Shown here: in pieces, positions 13,938 through 24,813 of the stretch
Layout of the letters: the number at the start of each line of letters is the position of its first letter
How positions within the stretch are numbered: position 1 is the stretch's first letter
Origin: Mytilisepta virgata
Taxonomy: Eukaryota; Mollusca; Bivalvia; Mytilida; Mytilidae
Length of the DNA: 64,000 nucleotides
Direction: 5' to 3'
Assembly (NCBI GenBank): GCA_028015205.1
Contig: CM051516.1
Span: 54,812,230 to 54,876,229 of the forward strand
Position numbers and translations under genes: made by a program
Notes under the pieces: generated by a model
What the model saw: only the letters and a program-made list of their open reading frames with translations
Databases searched by the model: none
What the model was told of the DNA's origin: nothing

Positions 13938-14101
13938 TTAAGTAACAACTCCCTCAAATGAAAGCTGATATTGCTTGAGAAAATGAAAGCTGATATTACT
14001 TGAGAGGACTTGTTGGATTTTAAGTAACAACTCCCTCAAATGAAAGCTGATATTGCTTGAGAAAATGAAAGCTGATATTACTTGAGAGGACTTGTTGGAT
14101 T
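13938..14101. repeat. Exact 82-bp tandem duplication
   Basis: Two units of 82 bp that read as identical (AAGTAACAACTCCCTCAAAT start, GAGGACTTGTTGGATT end). Each contains an internal near-duplicate AATGAAAGCTGATATT twice. Confidence 0.85.
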
Positions 14102-14599
14102 CCAACACTAAAAGGCGGCCAGCAATCGTTGGATTTAGTTTCTGTTTATTCCAGGGGAGTATAATTGCACGAGGAATATCTTCTCAGTGGTCATTATGCT
14201 TAAATTGAAATGACTTTAGAAAGTATATTAATAGAATCTTTAGTTTGTCAATTTAATTTTTTTTTATCAAAAGATTCAACCCCTACACGTTTGTTGACCT
14301 CTCTTTTTCTACTGTCTCGAGGGCCTGATTATGTAGTTTCAGCCATTCAGAATTCAATGAAATGTTTAGGCTTACTAAATACTCATTGGAAAATAAAACA
14401 TTACTTTGAGTGTGGATATTTACCCTGATTTCCTAATGAAAGAAAATCCAATAAATCAATAGTGAACAGAAAAGTCACATTTCCTCTAGAAAATGACATT
14501 ACAATGAAATCACTGTAGTGCTTTCTGACACATAAAAACATAATCCAATTGTATGCTCTCATTACATATTCTGAATTTGTCAATTTAATACAATTTTTT

Positions 14600-14890
14600 A
14601 TACACATTTTGATGCACAAGATGTACACATTTTCTACGATTTACGACTCTCAGTTGTGTTCAAGGCCTACAATGTTAAAAACCAAAACAACAATCCAAAA
14701 AGTTTAAGAGCAAATTCAAATATACTAAAATGACCAAAAGGGGTGAAGCCAAAACCATCTAAGGACAGTGCTATGGAGAAGGGAGATACTCCTCAGGTTT
14801 TCACAAATTTCACAATTTTGTAACAGTAAATTTTAAGTATCAATTTCAGGCTTGTATCGAAATACTAGCAATCAACAGAATAACTACTCT
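14600..14890. repeat. Dispersed repeat (TTTTGATGCACAAGATG family)
   Basis: Shares TTTTGATGCACAAGATG, CTCAGTTGTGTTCAAGGC, CCAAAACAACAATCCAAAA and GGGAGATACTCCTCAGGTTT with 52370-52620. It lies just downstream of the second propeller gene. Confidence 0.55.
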
Positions 14891-15052
14891 TGAAATTCAA
14901 ATTTCAAAAAATCTACAACACTAATAATTCACTAATGCGCTACACAAAAATAATTTATACTATAATAATCTTATTACAAAATGCATGGTGTCAAAAGTGA
15001 AACTTAAATTCTCATAAAACCAATACAAGACTTAACTTTTCTTGTCTTTAGA

Positions 15053-16411
15053 TTACTGTTCTGTGTATTTAGCAATATGTATCATACCACAAGGCTCTAT
15101 CATCGCACCAATCATCAAATGTCCCTGTCTATCCATTGATAGACTCCATGGTTTTCCAGGTATTCCTAAAGATGATTGGCTTACCAGATTCAACAACAAT
15201 CCAGTCGCATCTAAAATGTGTATATCACCGTTGCATTCGTTAGCACAGATAATATTTCCTTTAGGAGAACATGTCAAACCAATGACTTTAAAATTTACAT
15301 TAGGTCTTTGATCTCTGTAGGTAAAGGTTAGTTTTCCTTTTGAATTAAAATTTACAACTTGCCCTTCATATCCACGTTGCATGTTAAGACCAGCAGCTAC
15401 TACAATATTGCGGTTGGCGGGATTGATAACAACTCTGTGTGGAAAAGCAAAACGTACATTCTTCCCCTCTAATCCTTTTATTCGCAGACAAACATCACCA
15501 TCTCTGGAAAATTTAACTATTTCCCTCTGGGGTGATTCTTCGTAATCATAATCTTCAACAAGTCCTACATATATATAATCGTCTGGAGAAACCGTAATGC
15601 AAGCTGGCTTCATCGGTTTAACGCACTTAAAGATCCTTAGCTGATAGTCGTCCATAACAGACATTATACATTGATTCTTGCGATCACAATACAATATTTC
15701 TTTGGTCAGAGGATCAAAACACATATCGTCAAAGTCATGTTCTGGATACTTAAATTCTTTGATAACTGTAAGTTCATTTTCGTTATAATGTACTTTCATG
15801 AAACCATCAAAAGCTTGTCTACCTATCCACATTGTATTTTCTCCAACACTCAACATATGTGACACTAAATTTCTTAGCGTAGTGTTAAATGTTTGTTCAA
15901 TTTTTATTTGTGGAGCACTAGAGTCGGCTTCTAAAGGCAAGTTTATAAAATAGCTTCCACTGTTCTTGTCTTTTGAATGAGATGTTCCGGTATTGTTCCG
16001 CCTCTTTTTTGGCTTCGAAATTGCAACTCTTCCTGGTTTTTTGCTTTTAGTTGAGGCGTGTATATCATACGTTTCTTTTCCTGTCGTCACATTAAATTGT
16101 CTTCCAACATTTTTCGAAGACATCTGTCTTCTTTTTACTACAAACCCTTTATTTTCGGATTTTATATTATCTTCTGCTTTGACCTTGGTGGACGAGCTTG
16201 TGTGATTCTGTTGCCGGTTTTGAGAAGAATTTTCGGCTTTTGCACTTGAAGATCTAGTAACCCTCTTTGTAAGCGGTTCAGTCAAATTAATTGAACTCTT
16301 TCTTTTTATTTTCTTCGATTTTATTGGCGACGTTTGATTTTTAGTTTCATAAGCTTGTTTATCTTTCACTTGCTTTTGTTTTTTTCTCACTATTGTTCCT
16401 CTCGCTGACAT
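15053..16411 (-). CDS. NHL/TRIM-type beta-propeller protein with lysine-rich N-terminus (copy 2)
   Basis: Intronless ORF of 452 residues, tandem paralogue of the gene at 3340-4656. The first 50 residues and the whole propeller align almost without gaps. Differences concentrate in the linker at residues 101-132, where this copy carries extra sequence (NVGRQFNVTTGKETYD region) in place of the FPKRKKQYG segment of copy 1. A second small insertion (NMQRGYEG against CGIQG) lies in a propeller loop. The basic KPKKRR cluster is kept at 133-138. Both copies keep an open frame over more than 430 codons while flanking DNA has many indels, which suggests both are under selection. No RING, B-box or coiled coil. 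Function unknown; the C-terminal domain is of the NHL/TRIM-propeller type common in bivalves. Confidence 0.85.
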   Translation of the reverse strand: MSARGTIVRKKQKQVKDKQAYETKNQTSPIKSKKIKRKSSINLTEPLTKRVTRSSSAKAENSSQNRQQNHTSSSTKVKAEDNIKSENKGFVVKRRQMSSKNVGRQFNVTTGKETYDIHASTKSKKPGRVAISKPKKRRNNTGTSHSKDKNSGSYFINLPLEADSSAPQIKIEQTFNTTLRNLVSHMLSVGENTMWIGRQAFDGFMKVHYNENELTVIKEFKYPEHDFDDMCFDPLTKEILYCDRKNQCIMSVMDDYQLRIFKCVKPMKPACITVSPDDYIYVGLVEDYDYEESPQREIVKFSRDGDVCLRIKGLEGKNVRFAFPHRVVINPANRNIVVAAGLNMQRGYEGQVVNFNSKGKLTFTYRDQRPNVNFKVIGLTCSPKGNIICANECNGDIHILDATGLLLNLVSQSSLGIPGKPWSLSMDRQGHLMIGAMIEPCGMIHIAKYTEQ

Positions 16412-17774
16412 CTTCGATATTAACTAATCTGTATTTACTGGAAATAAACAGAAAATTATAATGGTCGTTTGTGAGTTTAAAGTATAAAACGTTTTTTAAC
16501 CCCTTTTATAAAAAAGAACCACTTCGGGGGTCTACAAAGTTATAATAAAGATGCAGATAAAGATACTTCTCGACGTGTTTAATTGGTGGGATAAAAATAC
16601 ATATTTTTAACCACTTCCGGGTGATCAAATTTCTGCGCGGGAATTCCCATCGTTTTTTTTACGTTTATTGGAAAGATAAACTAGAGAAGTTCCGAAAAAA
16701 TTAATGCAATAATTGTTTCTATTCCAGCATGGCAGAAACCAGTTCGTTTGCAGTTTCCTTCGCATAACTCAGTTCCATTCTGTAAATACTTTGTAATCAC
16801 TCCAGTGATAAGTTGGAGTCTGCAGAGAAGTCTCAAAGCGAAAAACATCTCTTCAGTGGGTAATGTTACGTTTGCTACCCATCAAAATATATTAAATTAG
16901 AAAAAAATACAGGTTTGTTTTCTGGTGTTGCAGATCAAAAATTTACATTTCTATTTTATTCAATAAAATAACGTTATAAATGCAGGTAAAAACGGCACCA
17001 CTGCCTTTGGACAACATTATTGTCCGCCCGACCAACGGAGTTTGGGAGGAGATATACAATATAGTGTAGTATTTGGTTCTTCCGTCCGTCAGTCCGTCCA
17101 CCTTATACAGGTCCAGATCTAAGACACTTCTATTTCATCAGTGGATGCATCTTGAGAAATAACAAAGTTTTGTATAAAAATTGGATCACCCTGATCTACA
17201 TGTTCTGCATAAGTGACTCTGGTTAAGTCAGTTTTGCCTTAAGGTTCAGTTTTAAGACAGTGAAAGTCATATAGGTAAAATACTTCACCAGTGAATGCGT
17301 CTTAGAAAATAACGAAGGTCCGTATAAACAATTAGATCGCCCTGGTCTACATTTTATGCATGGGTGAATCTGGTTATATTTTGCGTTAAGGTCCAGTTCT
17401 AAGACATGTAAGTCATATGGGTATAATATTTCAACAGTGGGAAACCAACGAAGGTCCGTATAAAAAATTCGATCACCCTCCCCTATATTTTATGCATGAG
17501 TGACTCTGGTAAAGTTTTGTTTTAAAGTCGTTGCGTTAAAAGAAGTGAAAATACGGAGAGGGGGTTAGCTGTCGTTTACGACTGCTCAACTCTACAACCC
17601 TTGACCACCAACACAATTCTATATAGACAATAAATACCCAAACCAAAAATGAAATGAGTTGACGTCACAAGATAGTGTGGTGGATCGGTGGACAGACTGA
17701 TACAACAAAAAGTGAGGATAAATATATCGGAACATTTAGAAATATTTTAACCTAAGTAACTCATATATACATGT

Positions 17775-17870
17775 TTTGAAGCATAACACAGATTATAAAT
17801 ACATCTACTGAAGCTCGACACAGATTATAAATACAACTACTGAAGCACAACACAGATTATCAATACAATA
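17775..17870. repeat. Three short tandem units, copy number differs between the duplicated blocks
   Basis: TGAAGC-CAACACAGATTATAAATACA units of about 36 bp: three here, two in the matching place at 7010-7065 of the first block. Confidence 0.65.
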
Positions 17871-18344
17871 ATTGTCTCAATATTTCATCTTTAGAATTCA
17901 TCCATTACACCATCGATTGTTGGGTATCCCTCTTTTCTATATACCTTTCAAAAGGGACAATTTATCATGTTACCTTCTATTTACTGTCCGCGTCCTTCTA
18001 GAAATATGGATGCGACTGAAATATCACGGACTTCATGCAACTTCCTGGTATTATAATTATGTTAATACTTAAAAAGCATTAAGATACTGAATATTATGCA
18101 CATATTTGTTATCAGAAAAGAAATAAAATAACATACCGTGTGATGTTTACTGTCCCTTTTTTAAATCGCACAGGTATAAAACATCTACCTTGACTAACAC
18201 TTGATATACACATGTATGAACAATTATCGATTTTAAATGTACACAGGAGGTATAACAACAGTGAAGTTTGACACTGCGTAAATTGTAACAGTTTAAGTAA
18301 AATTTAAAAATTTTGGTCTATTTAATTACTAACAAAGAAAATAC

Positions 18345-19575
18345 TAGTAGTACATCGATATATTGTAATAATCTTGAAGGGATAATGTTTATGCGTAAAA
18401 ACAAACAGATTTATTCCGGTTTGAAATTTTTTCCAATTAAACACATTTCATGTGATTTTTGCGATTAAACAAATTTGTTTAAACTTATTTATTTATAGTG
18501 GATAGGGAAACAAGTTATACCAACTTATACTAATCCCTCTCCTCTTGTCGGGTGCGAGAGCGGTCCCTGTAGCGGCATTTTCGACATCTACAGAGGAGTC
18601 TTATAGGTTACAAACAACAGTTAGCCGTCCTATGTTTTTTCCCATATGGGGGTACCCCAATATGCAATAAAATTTAATATAAAATTCCAAATTAATTTAT
18701 AGAAAAATTATAGCATTCCGTTGTGGCGGAAGCGTAAAGCAATTTAAAATACATGTCTCGTTTCTGTCGCACCCGCCAAGTGGAGAGGGATTAGAATAAG
18801 CCTGAAAATAAGCTTGAAAAAGGGGGGATGCAATTTTCCTGAAAATCCGGTGTCCACCGTTTAAATCTTCAATTTGCACACATTTTTAAACAATCATGTG
18901 AAATAGTTTGATTTAGAATGTTTCGAATAAAGACCACTCTCGTTTTAAATCATTTACAAATTAATATGATATTGACCGGTCGGAATCGAGTGTGATATTC
19001 ATTTTGGGGTTCAATCATCCTTCATAAAATGGCTGCTGCCCAGTGAATCTTTTAATGGTTTATTGTAACCTTAACGTGCTAAGGGTGTTGTTATCCCTTA
19101 ACACGGGACAGCGATTTTTCGTCCCCATCCGACGCACTAGCATCGTTTATTTAACGGTTTACCGAGACCATCCTCGCAAATAGTGTCGATAGGGCGTCGC
19201 AAATTTGATTCCTGAAATGTTCATCCCGAAAGGGAATCGAACTAACTCTAATAATTCAAGCCCGCATTCAAGTTTCCGTATCCGATTGGAGTGATCGAAG
19301 TGAGCGAATATAACGACTGGATTATTCGGGTTAGAATCGAACTAGGGACCTTTGGATTCGTAGTGCCATAATCTAACCACTACACCACGGCGCACTTATT
19401 AAACAAATGACATCTCAAATCTTTAACAGTTGCAAATAAACGAATATTTTACAGTTTCAGCTGAACACAGTGACATTTTCAACAGTCATTTGCTATATAG
19501 TGGTACCCTTTAAGAAAGTGTTTTTTATGTTTTCATTTTGATGTTAACATTTTTATTTAATTTATTTTTTTAGGT
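18345..19575. mobile_element. Composite insertion in duplication unit 2 with a tRNA-like segment
   Basis: Absent from unit 1 (joined near 7935). Its outer parts (CACATTTCATGTGAT start; GACATCTCAAAT, TTTTTTATGTTTTCAT end) match the shorter element at 23870-24076. Its middle (about 18480-19400) is extra and holds a tRNA-like minus-strand segment at 19330-19393. That segment has A box TGGTGTAGTGG and B box AGTTCGATTCT, but its acceptor and T stems do not pair. Confidence 0.5.
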
Positions 19576-20534
19576 CGTGGTGACTCAAATCTTGCTGAGT
19601 TGTGTAATACTAAGTAAGATTACTGTAATTGTGAAATATCACCAATTTAATACTATAGTTTCTTTAAAAATATACCGAAATGCAAACATTATACCAAAAT
19701 CACTCACGCATAAAATATAGGTCATGGTTACTCAAATGTTGCTAACTTTTTTGTACTATATAAGATGAATAAATAGGTATGATATCATTGATATGTCACA
19801 ATGTGTTTCTGAGAAAAGGGTCTAAACGCAAAATTTCACCAAGTCATTCATGCGCGATTTGTGGGTCATAATGAGTTTAATAAATGCATTATATAATGTG
19901 AGAGGCCTATAGTGATGAAGTATCATTGATATAACAGCATGGGTTCCTACGATATGAAATTAAAGGCAAAAACTCTTATCAGCGTCACTCACGCATTAAA
20001 CGTAGGTCAAAGTGGACCAAATGTTGATCTTCTGTGTTCATTGTTATAAGAGGATTGTAGTGGTAAAGTATCATTGATATATCTCAATGGGTTTCTGAGA
20101 AACAGACCTACAGGTAAACACTTTAGTGACGAAGGTACATGTAATCAACTGAGAAAATATAGTCACTATATATTCCTCTAAGATAATATATATTGGAATA
20201 CTCAGACACATTCAGTAAAAACAATGCTAATGAAGTAAAATTGGTATAAATGTGCAAATCCAGTGAATCATAATTGGTATCATTCTATATGTTTTCGCAC
20301 ATGTAAGACTGTTATATCACGCCGTTGCTAGTGTGCGAGATAAAAATGTAGCCTTGACCCAAACCCTCAGTCGAGACAGGATAAATCTGAGTTCTCGACT
20401 GTGAGATAGGTTCCTCTCTCCTTCACATGTTAATACTACAGAAACTTATCTTCATAATGTGATTGGTTGATTGATGGTTAACTTCACGTGGCAATTATAA
20501 CATGCATAACAGGATGACAACATCTTTTGATTTT

Positions 20535-20730
20535 CTATGAATGTAAACTCTGATTTGTACTTGACCTATACACTGAGTCGGATTGTTAAATTTTTTAGCT
20601 CACGAGACAGAAAAATTCCAACACCCGAAAACATTATTCTGACTCCACACAGACCAGACTTTAGCACGGGGTCATCGAAGGCCAAACACCAATTCCAATT
20701 TTGAAGACTACTGAGATGGTCTATCGAAAT
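20535..20730 (-). mobile_element. Diverged, internally deleted SINE copy
   Basis: Counterpart of 9220-9475 in the second duplication unit, with a deletion in the part between body and tRNA head. Confidence 0.6.
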
Positions 20731-20869
20731 GTGCACATTAAGTGTATTAAAACTGATGCCGTGATATATTTACGTTGCAGCATGTTTTGCTTTGTATTAT
20801 ATTTATTCAGACTTTACTAAATCATCTTTTAATGGATTTTTTTCTGACTTACAACAAAATGGATAAAAG

Positions 20870-21720
20870 GAAAGGTAAAGACTTTACTACATGTAAATGT
20901 ACAATTTACAAAGCACCCGTAGTCAAACAACCTCCATTTTTAACAACGCACAACTATCCCAATGTCAACTAAGAACAACATGTCTATTCAAATTTGCCTG
21001 TCGTGCCGAATGATATTAAAACATGAAGCGCGGGAAAAACAGCTGACGGTCTATGTACAGACAACTAGAAGAAATTACTTTCAATCTACTTCAGTTTCTT
21101 CAAATGATTGACATTTTCCTCTTATACATTTACAGAGATTTCATATTCTAACATGCACTTTATAATACATACATAGAATAGAGAATGGAAACGGGGAATG
21201 TGTCAAAGAGACAACAACCCGACCAAAGAGCAGAAAACAGCTCAAGGCTACCAATGGGTCTTCAACGCAGCGAGAAAATCCCGCACCCGGAAGCTCCTTC
21301 AGCTGGCCCCTAAACAATAATGTATACTATTTCAGAAAAATGGATGGCACACTAAAATCCGGAACATAAATAATGAACAAAAATTCAAAAAACACACAAG
21401 ACTTACAAAGGCTAGAGGTTCCTGGCTTGGGACAGGCGCAAAAATGCGGCGGGGTTAAACTTGTTTTATGAGATCTCAATCCTCCCCCTATATACATGTG
21501 TGTATGGTTACACGTTTATAAAATTATTCATCTGTGGTTAGGGTTCATACAAATATTTTGTGTTATTCATTACATGAATTCAGGGACAACAGAACAAAAT
21601 ATTTTAACATTTCTTACAGGTTTGTACCAGTTGTTTAATGCTGCGCTAAATATGAACCGGGTTCCATGAAGTTTCTATGTAAACAGGGAGTTGTCAGATT
21701 ATCGCAATGAAACAATATTG
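20870..21720. repeat. Partial third duplicated block
   Basis: 20905-21080 matches 515-690 (TTTACAAAGCACCC, TTTGCCTGTCGTGCC, CTAGAAGAAATTACTTTC). 21095-21167 and 21505-21720 match 1285-1350 and 1445-1640. Interrupted by the element at 21168-21490. Confidence 0.7.
21168..21490. mobile_element. Dispersed element interrupting the third duplicated block
   Basis: GAATGGAAACGGGGAATGTG, CCCGCACCCGGAAGCTCC, TTCAGCTGGCCCCTAAAC and GCGCAAAAATGCGGCGGGGT form a compact block. The sequence on either side (to 21167 and from 21505) continues the match to 1290-1340 and 1445-1600. I know the block as a very common mussel repeat, class uncertain. Confidence 0.5.
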
Positions 21721-22075
21721 TGAAAGATTCGTACAGGTTCCACGGAACCCCGTGTCTCGCTTTCGCACTTGTGTTTTCAGTGTAATAGTGGAATGTACAT
21801 AATTCCCTCCACATGTTATTAATTGATCATGAACAAGCTTCTTTCTAAGTTTGGTAAAAATCCAGGATGAGTTAAGAAAGTAAAACTGTAGTGTGACTGA
21901 CGAACTGTCTGACGGACACACGGACTGACGGACTGACGGACACACGGAACGACGGACTGACGGACACACGATACGACGGACTGACGGACACACGGACGGA
22001 CAGACAGACAGACAGACAGACGGACGGGGGCGATAACAATTTCATCGAACTTCTGCGGGGATAACAAAACAAACA
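21690..22075. repeat. GACGGACA/GACTGACGG minisatellite with pearl-like end
   Basis: Tandem GACGGACACACGGACTGACG-type units occupy about 21895-22028, followed by GGGGGCGATAACAATTTC and CTTCTGCGGGGATAAC. The same end type is seen at 22337 and 30840. Reading frames through it give only CPSVRQSV repeats and are not genes. Confidence 0.7.
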
Positions 22076-22336
22076 GGCACAGACGTAAAGACAAACATCG
22101 ACCCCCAAAAATGTCAAATACAGCTTGAAAGTCGAATCGGGGTTTTATAAAAATAGCTGTACCAGAGGTAATATGAGGACGTGTTCAATCTTTAAGGGGG
22201 ACAAAACTTCTATTCTGTGTATATACGGGGATCTCCTGCTGGGTTCGAAAATCTTTCATGTTCTGACGCCATACCAATCACAACTTGCCCCGCATGATGT
22301 TATACTTGTTCCTTATCGTTATTCTTTTATTTTTCC

Positions 22337-23820
22337 GTTTTGTTTCATTCATTATCCCCGCACTTCGAAGAAGTTTTGAGATATTGTTATCGCCCCCGTC
22401 CGTCTGTCCGTCACACTTTTTTGTGACCTAAACTCCTCGTTCATTTTTATTTTCATGCATTTAATTTTTATACGGTATTATCACATATTGTATATAGATG
22501 CGCAATAAGGTTTTAGAATTTTCATTTCCACAGATTGGGGCCCACAGGGGTCGACTTTTGAAAATTAGGAATTTAAGCTTGTGACCTAAACTCATCTTTT
22601 ATTATTCATTTTATGCATTTAATTTCTTTACAGTATTATCATAAACTGTATGTAGATGTGGAATAAGGTTTCAGAATTTTCATTTTCAAAAATTGGGGCT
22701 CACAGGGGTCGATTTTCGAAAATTGTGAATTTAAGCTTGTGACTTAAACTCCTCTTTCATTTTTGATTTCATGTATTTGATTTATATACATTATTGTCAC
22801 ATACTGTATGTAGATGCGCAATAAGGTTTTAGAATTTTGATTTTCAAAAATTGGGGCCTTAACTCCTCTTTCATTTAATTTCCACACAGTATTATCACAT
22901 ACTGTATCTAGATGTGCCATAAGGTTTTAGAATTTTGATTTTAAAACTAGAAATTTGGACTGTATTTGGGCCACTTACCTATAGTCAAAAATATAATACC
23001 TTATTCCCATCCAAAAAAGTATGCAGTCATTCTATAAAGAAATTATATCAATAAACCTAATGAAAATTGGAAAAATTTTACAAGCTTAAATGACAATTTT
23101 TGAAATGAGCCCCCCGTTTAAAAATCGATATTCTGAATCCTTATTGTGCAACTAAATATAGGGTAGGGCAATACTATATATAAGATAACTGAAAGAGAAG
23201 TTAAGGTCACAAGCTTAAATTAAAAATTTCAAATTTCGACCCATGTGGACTCCAATTTTAGAAAATTAAAATTCTAAAACCTTATTGCACATCTGCATAT
23301 GGTGTTTGACAATACTGTATAGAAATAAAATGCATAAATTGAAAAACAAAAGACGAGTTTATGACACAAGCTTAAATTTCAAAATTCGACCCCTGAGGGC
23401 CCCAATTTTAGAAAATCAAAATTTTAAAACCTTATAGCGCATCTGTATGTAATCTATAACAATACCATATAGAAATAATATGCATAAATTGTAAAATTAA
23501 AGAGGAGATTAGGTTACAAGCTTAAATTGACAGTTTTTCGAAATTCGACCCCTGTGGACCCCAATTTTAGAAAATCAAAATTCTAAAACTTTATTGCGCA
23601 TCTGTATATGCTGCATGACAATACTGTATAGAAATAAAATGCATCAATTGAAAAATGAAAGACCTGTTCAGGTCACAAGCTTTTTCGAAGTTCAACACAT
23701 GTGGGCCCCTTGTTTAGAAAATCAAAATTCTAAAACCTTATTGCGCATCTACAGATGGTATGCAACCATTCTATATAGAAATTATCTTCGAAAGTGCGGG
23801 ATAATAATATCCCGATATTT
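22337..23820. repeat. Pearl-like tandem-core repeat, inverted pair
   Basis: Units of about 150-175 bp containing AAGCTTGTGACCTAAACTCC, ACTGTATGTAGATGCGCAAT and AAGGTTTTAGAATTTT run forward from about 22430 to 22980. The reverse complement of the same units runs from about 23020 to 23790. The outer ends carry TTATCCCCGCACTTCGAA (left) and CGAAAGTGCGGGATAA (right); GTCCGTCTGTCCGTC microsatellite follows the left end. Left end, tandem core and ACGG microsatellite recall bivalve pearl elements. Confidence 0.65.
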
Positions 23821-23869
23821 CCTCCTGAAACAAATTTACCAGGAAAGAATTATGGCTTAAATATGCCAA

Positions 23870-24076
23870 TGGAACACATTTCATGTGATGTTTTTGCAAT
23901 TAAACAAATTACATCTCAAATATGTTGCAATTAAACTGATATTTCACAGTTTTTGCTGCCCACAGTAACATTTCACAGTTTTGGCTGTCCACAGTAACCA
24001 TGGTAACATTTTCACACATGAAAGTTTTTTATGTTCTAATATTGATGTTTCATTGTTTTTCTTTGTTTGTCCTAGG
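23870..24076. mobile_element. Short relative of the 18345-19575 insertion
   Basis: Begins ACACATTTCATGTGATG and contains AAATTACATCTCAAAT and CACAGTAACCATGG. It ends near TTTGTCCTAGG and has no middle insert. Confidence 0.45.
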
Positions 24077-24813
24077 CTCTGAACATCGGATACGACTTTG
24101 AAAGATCCACTTCGTTACATTTTTTTTGTACAAATTCAATTGTGCTCATTACTTAAAACAGAAAAAAGTATTTATGGCTTGTCCAATTCTTGGTATCGTG
24201 GCCATATTGAACCTTCGCCTTAAGGCTTAAAATTAAATCTCTATTAGAGAATATTCTTATAATACTAAACAGATATCACAGCTACATGGATAACACTTCT
24301 TTGATGCTGGAAATAATGTTCGTTATTTACCATTGTTGATTTATTTGTGTATTCCATTTAATAAATTAGCTTTGTTGGTATATCTTCCCATATGACTGTC
24401 AAAACTAATTAATTAAATATTGCCTGTTCTGTATTTAATATAACATATGTAATTCATATATGTCATCAATAAACTTCATACTCTTGATTAAAATTTATAA
24501 ATATGATACATTATGCCCAATTCCCCCAATCAGTTTGAGACTATGTGATATGAATTCTTTTTTCAAGCTCGACACTTCCAATACAAACGCACATTCCATT
24601 CTTTGTCAAATAATTAAACTGATAGAAACAAATTTAGAAAATTGCATAAACTAACTTGTTTAGAACTAAAATATTAACGGATAAAAAAGTTACATTTGGG
24701 TAAGATTATCAAGTCTGCTTTTACGGAAAAAAAACGATATACAAAATGGGATAACTGTCATTTTAAAGCCGACAGTTCAGTTTATAATCGTCTTAAATTC
24801 AAATTTCAACAAA

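Larger units (their letters stand above)
11261..14899. other. Intergenic repeat-rich DNA, no gene seen
   Basis: Contains a dispersed block ending GACGGACAGACGGACGCA near 12170. A direct repeat CAATCCAAAGATACTAAT occurs at 12761 and 13142. The exact 82-bp duplication at 13938 and the repeat at 14600-14890 also fall here. Frames of up to 75 codons show no family features. Confidence 0.5.
14900..20480. repeat. Segmental duplication, unit 2
   Basis: Counterpart of 3150-8990. It lacks the 5735-6668 element but has about 1.2 kb of extra DNA at 18345-19575. Intervals outside 15053-16411 show only repeat and low-complexity sequence. Confidence 0.8.

Noticed and set aside
19330..19393. Possible tRNA gene on the minus strand
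   Set aside because: A and B boxes are present, but acceptor and T stems do not pair; taken as a SINE-like remnant.
21694..22117. Overlapping minus-strand ORFs with CPSVRQSV repeats
   Set aside because: They are translations of the GACGGACA minisatellite in several frames.
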